Shown here piece by piece: positions 41,719 through 45,614 of a stretch of 45,614 nucleotides of DNA. Every line of letters begins with the position of its first letter. Position 1 is the stretch's first letter. The notes under the pieces were generated by a model. The model was not told the origin of the DNA and searched no databases. It saw nothing but the letters and a program-made list of their open reading frames with translations. Source of the DNA: Candidatus Kaiserbacteria bacterium (GTDB taxonomy: Bacteria > Patescibacteriota > Minisyncoccia > Phycocordibacterales > UBA918); assembly GCA_020428685.1 (NCBI GenBank), contig JAGQMJ010000004.1, positions 1 through 45,614 of the forward strand. The letters run 5' to 3'. A program made the translations under genes and the position numbers.

Positions 41719-43041
41719 CTAACTCTTATAACTTACATCCACTCCTTGTGCGATGACCTTCTCAAAGTACCGTGTCATATCGTCAGCTTCTGCTTCACTA
41801 AGTGAAAGACCGCCAGCTTTAACTCCTTTCATTAGTCGTTGATTCAAATCATCATCTTCAATCACACCAGTGATTCGATCAGCAATCAACTCCGTCATGT
41901 TGGTATTCTGCTCTTTAGACAACTTAATATTGTACTTATGAGTCAAATGTTCGCTGATTCTTTCAGACAGCTTATGCTGACTGAAAAAGATACTATCATT
42001 ATCTTTTCTGGCTCTAAATCGTCTAATATCATCAGCTTGATTAATCATTTTTTCGGTCACACCAGCCATGCGCCTCGCCTCAGATTCAGGTATTTCCACC
42101 CCTCCTTTCTCGAGTGACATCACAAGACTTTTAATGTATGAATCACGATCAATCTTTCCTTGGATGAACAGTCCAGTAGCATGCTCGAGACGGATAATCT
42201 GATCAAAAGTAAAATCCTGAGTCAGGTAATTGACCATACTTTTTACACGAAGAGTTTCTACAGAATCATACGGGAATAGACGAGCCAGCTGTTCTAGCTC
42301 TGTCACAATCGTCTCCCCTTCTCGAACAGGTTTAATTTGCTTACGTTGTGGATTGACAACCTCACGCACAATAAACCCGTCTTTTAGGTAGTACACACGG
42401 TGAGCATAACTAAGGTGAGCCGCATTGTGAGAAACCATAATGACAGTTCTTCTGTCGAAGGTGTTAATCTCATCAATTTTATCCATCACCTGCTGAGTAG
42501 ACACAGAGTCGAGGTTTCCTGTTGGCTCATCTGCCAAAAGAATTTTAGGATCATTAACCATCGAACGAGCCACCGACACACGCTGCTGCTGACCTCCAGA
42601 AAGCATGGGGGTGATTTTATGTGACACATGCCCTACCCCAAACCTGTCGAGTAGTGACTGCGCTCTACGATCACGTGTTGCCTTATCTGCATTACAAAAA
42701 ATCATTGGTAGAGCCACATTGTCGAGCACAGTTAAGGAAGGGATTAGGTTGAACTGCTGGAAGATAATTCCCATCACATACCGCTGGAAATAAACTCGCT
42801 CTGACGGCGGATAAGAGTAAATATCATCTCCCTTAATTAAAAGTGTTCCTTCTCCAGGCGGCAATGAACCCTGAATTGAATACATGAGAGTAGACTTTCC
42901 TGATCCAGAAGCACCGAAAAGAATGATGTATTCACCTTCAAAAATATCTGTACTTACGTTCTGTAAGGCCTTAAATTCGTTAGACTTACCTTTATTGTAA
43001 ATAATAGATAAATCACGACACACAATGAGTGGTTTTGCCAT
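41719..43041 (-). CDS. ABC transporter ATPase (MacB/LolD type) with long C-terminal extension
   Basis: 440 residues. The first 225 are a standard LolD/MacB ATPase: Walker A GASGSGKST at 43-51, Q loop in IFQQFNLIPSLTV, signature LSGGQQQRVSVA near 149, Walker B ILLADEPTGNLD near 170 and the His switch VSHN near 203. About 210 further residues are helical and charged, with no membrane segment, and include LARLFPYDSVETLRVK and an ARRMAGVTEKMINQAD stretch. Typical members end near 230, so the extension is extra and should be cytoplasmic. A TGTCATAAT element 8 nt before the ATG is a likely promoter. Partner permease follows directly. Confidence 0.94.
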   Translation of the reverse strand: MAKPLIVCRDLSIIYNKGKSNEFKALQNVSTDIFEGEYIILFGASGSGKSTLMYSIQGSLPPGEGTLLIKGDDIYSYPPSERVYFQRYVMGIIFQQFNLIPSLTVLDNVALPMIFCNADKATRDRRAQSLLDRFGVGHVSHKITPMLSGGQQQRVSVARSMVNDPKILLADEPTGNLDSVSTQQVMDKIDEINTFDRRTVIMVSHNAAHLSYAHRVYYLKDGFIVREVVNPQRKQIKPVREGETIVTELEQLARLFPYDSVETLRVKSMVNYLTQDFTFDQIIRLEHATGLFIQGKIDRDSYIKSLVMSLEKGGVEIPESEARRMAGVTEKMINQADDIRRFRARKDNDSIFFSQHKLSERISEHLTHKYNIKLSKEQNTNMTELIADRITGVIEDDDLNQRLMKGVKAGGLSLSEAEADDMTRYFEKVIAQGVDVSYKS

Positions 43042-43049
43042 GTAACCAC

Positions 43050-43058
43050 ATTATGACA
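43050..43058 (-). promoter_or_regulatory. Extended -10 promoter before the ABC transporter genes
   Basis: TGTCATAAT ends 8 nt before the ATG at 43041, giving a leader of only one or two bases. Confidence 0.45.
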
Positions 43059-43097
43059 TCCCACACCCCCAAGTGGCCGCTGGACTATCCCCAGCAC

Positions 43098-44636
43098 CTA
43101 CGCCCCGATGTTCTTTACCCATCCGAAGGTCGACTCGAAGTTCTCAAGAATCAAATCGATAATGTTCTTTTCTTGAATCGGTGTAAACAGCACGAAGTTC
43201 TCGGACTGAATTTTGTTCCCTGCCTCGTCGGTACATGTTAGGTAAAACTGGTACACAGTGGCAGGTGCAAAATCAACCACCACCTCAACATGCTTGGAAT
43301 TGTAGGAAATAATTTCTTTCTCAATCGTGAAAGGCTCTGTTCCTCCAGCCACACCCTCCTGATAAGTCATCAAGCAAAGTGAAGGTTCATCTGTATCCCA
43401 CTCAATAATAGTCTGAATACGTGATTCACTACCCGGGAAAAGGGTCGATTCATTGGTTACATTTGTAATGATTGGCGGCGCAATATCACGAACAGTAATG
43501 AACTGAATCGGCTGACTCTTGATTCGGTCACCGCCGGAGTTTTCGGAAGTAACAAAGGCTACATAACGAGTTCCGAGAGTTAGGTCGGCCAACCGCATTT
43601 GATGTGTAGTCGCCAAGGTTGGCCGACCGACTGAGTTCTGTGCACCGGTTGTCTGATCTTGATATTCAACCAGAGCCTTAGCAGGCACAGTAGTATCCCA
43701 AGCCAATGTAGCCGCATTTTCTTCAACCTTCACCACTCTAAGATTTCTAATATCTGGTGCTGTAGCCTTAGTTTTAAAGGTAAAATTACGACTCTCTCCT
43801 TTGATACCCACCCCGTCAGTCGAAAGAACCTTAAAACTGTACTCTGTAAAAGGCTCAAGTCCGATCAGTTGAATTTCGTGGTCTGTGGTATCCGCTCCGG
43901 TAGATTGTTGTGAAAAGGCATAATTATTACCATCAAAACCTCGTGTTGGAGAAAACAACACTTCCGAAGAAGCTTCGCGGTCTGTCACCCACTTTACAAT
44001 TGCCGTAGTTGTTTCAGGTATCACAGTCGGCGGCCCCACAATAGTAAGATCTTCAGTAATACCATTAATTGCTTTAACAGTTTCGTTAACAATTTCCTGC
44101 AGCTTTTCAGGGTCTGTAATATCGTTTATAAGCTCAATCACTCTTAGTGTGGCGGTTGAATCTGCAATTGTGTCAGTGGTAATCTGTGACTCATCGTCTG
44201 GCTTATTGCCATCGCCGGCCTGAGACTTTGTACCTTCTCCTTGTGCAGAAGCTTGACCGTCGCCTGTCTGAGGATCGCCAGATGTCTGCACTCTGTAATC
44301 GGCTGAAATTCCCTGGTTACCATTTTCATCTGCCGAAACAACTCTGAAGTAGTACACCCTGCCTGACTCGAGATTATTAAGTGTGATTGAATGCTCAGTT
44401 CTATCTGCCACTGGAATACGCACGATACCGTAGTCTGGTTGCAAGCCGTAGTTGACCAAAGAATCTGCCTCTTCATCTGTCTCCCAAGTAATAGTGACGC
44501 TATTCTCGGTAACATCTATCAGGGCCACGTTATCAATCTCGGGTGCCACTTTGTCTTCAGCCACAACCAAGGAAGGCTGTAGCATGAAGACAGCCATCAG
44601 TAACACTGCACAAGAACGCAATAAACCTCCTTTCAT
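43098..44636 (-). CDS. Secreted protein with fibronectin type III-like domains
   Basis: 512 residues from the ATG at 44636, which gives a signal peptide ending near PSLVVAED. Several fibronectin III-like domains follow: VTENSVTITWETDEEADSLV with SGRVYYFRVVSADENGNQG near 40-110, a second after an acidic Gln/Gly-rich linker (about 215-300, EFTEYSFKVLSTDGVG-like), a third (about 305-390) and a fourth (about 395-485) with YQFYLTCTDEAGN. No membrane anchor is seen at the C-terminus. AAAGGAGG lies just inside the frame, 4 nt before an in-frame TTG at 44621, which is an alternative start that keeps the signal peptide. Binding or spacer function is inferred. Confidence 0.85.
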   Translation of the reverse strand: MKGGLLRSCAVLLMAVFMLQPSLVVAEDKVAPEIDNVALIDVTENSVTITWETDEEADSLVNYGLQPDYGIVRIPVADRTEHSITLNNLESGRVYYFRVVSADENGNQGISADYRVQTSGDPQTGDGQASAQGEGTKSQAGDGNKPDDESQITTDTIADSTATLRVIELINDITDPEKLQEIVNETVKAINGITEDLTIVGPPTVIPETTTAIVKWVTDREASSEVLFSPTRGFDGNNYAFSQQSTGADTTDHEIQLIGLEPFTEYSFKVLSTDGVGIKGESRNFTFKTKATAPDIRNLRVVKVEENAATLAWDTTVPAKALVEYQDQTTGAQNSVGRPTLATTHQMRLADLTLGTRYVAFVTSENSGGDRIKSQPIQFITVRDIAPPIITNVTNESTLFPGSESRIQTIIEWDTDEPSLCLMTYQEGVAGGTEPFTIEKEIISYNSKHVEVVVDFAPATVYQFYLTCTDEAGNKIQSENFVLFTPIQEKNIIDLILENFESTFGWVKNIGA

Positions 44637-44643
44637 TAAGTTA

Positions 44644-44652
44644 AGTGTATCA
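44644..44652 (-). promoter_or_regulatory. Extended -10 promoter before the fibronectin III-like gene
   Basis: TGATACACT ends 7 nt before the ATG at 44636. Initiation at the ATG would be leaderless; initiation at the TTG at 44621 would use the AAGGAGG that follows. Confidence 0.4.
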
Positions 44653-44686
44653 CGGTAATTGTTTGAGAGATTCAACATATTCAGTA

Positions 44687-45614
44687 TTAGTCAGAAATCG
44701 CTGTGAAGTAGTTGGTTCCAGTATGTGGCGCACTAGCTGTACCAAATGGCACCTCAATTCCCCAATAAACACTGTCTGTAACTGGCGGAGCATCTACGAC
44801 CGGCTTTGAAAGGTCAACTTCTAGGTTGGTACCTGTCACTGAGAGTGAGCTACATACCGCACAAGCCGCATAATCAAATGTAGTAGTGGCAAACCTTTGC
44901 TGTGTAGCTGGAATGACAGAAGCAACACCGTCTGTCATATCTGTACCAGCAATCTGCACATCGATAGCTTCGTTACCAATATTCAACAGCGATGTAGAAG
45001 GGTTGAATGTACCAGTATTTTCATTAACGTCTACCGTTCCATAACCGATAGCGTTTTGTACATCGAGCGCTCGCAAGGTGAGAAGTTCTACCGCAAGTGA
45101 AGTTCCAAAGTCTACTGCTCCATCTGCATCAGACACTTCCATGAAAGCGAACCATTCCTCGCCACCATCTTGATCGGTCGGATCGGCATGGAATTGGAAG
45201 TCAGCTGAACAGCTCAAAGTACATGAATTACCTGAACAATTAGTGAATGAACAAGCAGTACTTGTGGCAATGTAACAATTATTATTGTCTGGCGTACAGG
45301 CAGCTCCAGCTGATGTTTTGTAGAAGGTTGTTGTTGCGTATGCCAAGTCACCATAACCATTGAAGTCAGAAACGGTAGTAGAAGCGATGATCGTAGTAGT
45401 TGCTCCAGGCGTCAGAGAAATATCCACTCCGTTATTTAATGAAATAGAACTCAAAACTGGGTCGAAAGCCAAAGTAAGCTCTGGAATTGATCCATACGCA
45501 TCGAGAGCTGAGCCAGCGTCAGTCACCCTGAAACAATATGCATCGTTTACTGCGTTTACCGTTAGTTGCACTGAGTACTCAAGCTCTGTGTAGCGATTCT
45601 GGTCGATGTTTAGA
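44687..45614 (-). CDS. Secreted surface protein, C-terminal part (cut by the right edge)
   Basis: The frame is open through the right edge, so the N-terminus and signal peptide lie outside the window; an internal GTG at 45571 is not a convincing start. The visible 308 residues begin with ELEYSVQL...YCFRVTDAGSALDAYGS, the same motif as the repeated module of the giant protein. They continue with a Cys-rich segment (NNNCYIATSTACSFTNCSG) and end with the YWGIEVPFG...TGTNYFTAI domain shared with the 627-residue protein at 38508-40391. It thus links the two surface families. Function unknown. Confidence 0.8.
   Translation of the reverse strand, partial: LNIDQNRYTELEYSVQLTVNAVNDAYCFRVTDAGSALDAYGSIPELTLAFDPVLSSISLNNGVDISLTPGATTTIIASTTVSDFNGYGDLAYATTTFYKTSAGAACTPDNNNCYIATSTACSFTNCSGNSCTLSCSADFQFHADPTDQDGGEEWFAFMEVSDADGAVDFGTSLAVELLTLRALDVQNAIGYGTVDVNENTGTFNPSTSLLNIGNEAIDVQIAGTDMTDGVASVIPATQQRFATTTFDYAACAVCSSLSVTGTNLEVDLSKPVVDAPPVTDSVYWGIEVPFGTASAPHTGTNYFTAISD

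Noticed and set aside
1-45614. Insertion sequences, prophage genes or CRISPR arrays
   Set aside because: No transposase, integrase, phage structural gene or regularly spaced repeat was found. The only sizeable repeats are protein modules within the giant gene.

Overview
The window is a gene-dense bacterial chromosome segment in which every supported gene, including the one tRNA, lies on the minus strand. Genes are therefore read here from high to low coordinates. Several traits suggest a member of the Patescibacteria / Candidate Phyla Radiation, perhaps Parcubacteria-like: shortened versions of universal proteins (UvrA without its insertion domain, UvrC without HhH, a nucleotide-sugar dehydrogenase without its C-terminal domain), very short intergenic gaps, start codons lying 6-8 nt after -10 elements, and an outsized set of secreted Thr/Ser-rich proteins. 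This placement is inference; no marker gene in the window settles it.

Right half (about 18.7-45.6 kb): a cell-surface locus. In transcription order it holds: a partial surface protein at the right edge; a fibronectin-III-like secreted protein; a MacB-type ABC ATPase with a long C-terminal extension plus its permease; a paralogue of the edge protein; a DUF916-like membrane protein coupled to a Cys-rich dockerin protein; a small secreted protein with a WxL-like C-terminal domain; a four-gene operon with three tandem cohesin-domain proteins, the last also carrying a dockerin; a TolB-like propeller protein; a 2046-residue Asp-box protein with internal repeats and a C-terminus like that of the small secreted protein; two more DUF916-like proteins, one fused to a LytR_C domain; a small membrane-anchored protein; and a TlpA-like thioredoxin. 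The cohesin and dockerin modules, without any recognisable glycoside hydrolase or sortase, are the most striking content. They suggest a self-assembling membrane-tethered surface scaffold.

Middle (about 13-18.6 kb): a 57-residue membrane peptide with its own promoter and terminator; a compact operon of AI-2E/PerM-type permease, small membrane protein, CapA-like phosphatase, FKBP prolyl isomerase and Tgt; then an HD-domain protein resembling small alarmone ((p)ppGpp) hydrolases, with a good ribosome binding site and a strong terminator.

Left part (0-13 kb): uvrB; an operon of a double-receiver response regulator, a membrane protein with a histone-H1-like Lys/Ala/Pro tail and calcium-binding repeats, and a sensor histidine kinase; uvrA-uvrC-nucleotide-sugar dehydrogenase-ddl; tRNA-Ala(UGC); and the start of a rhodanese-domain gene cut by the left edge. 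Promoter-like elements recur in the form TGnTATwAT 6-8 nt before start codons, which points to widespread leaderless transcription.
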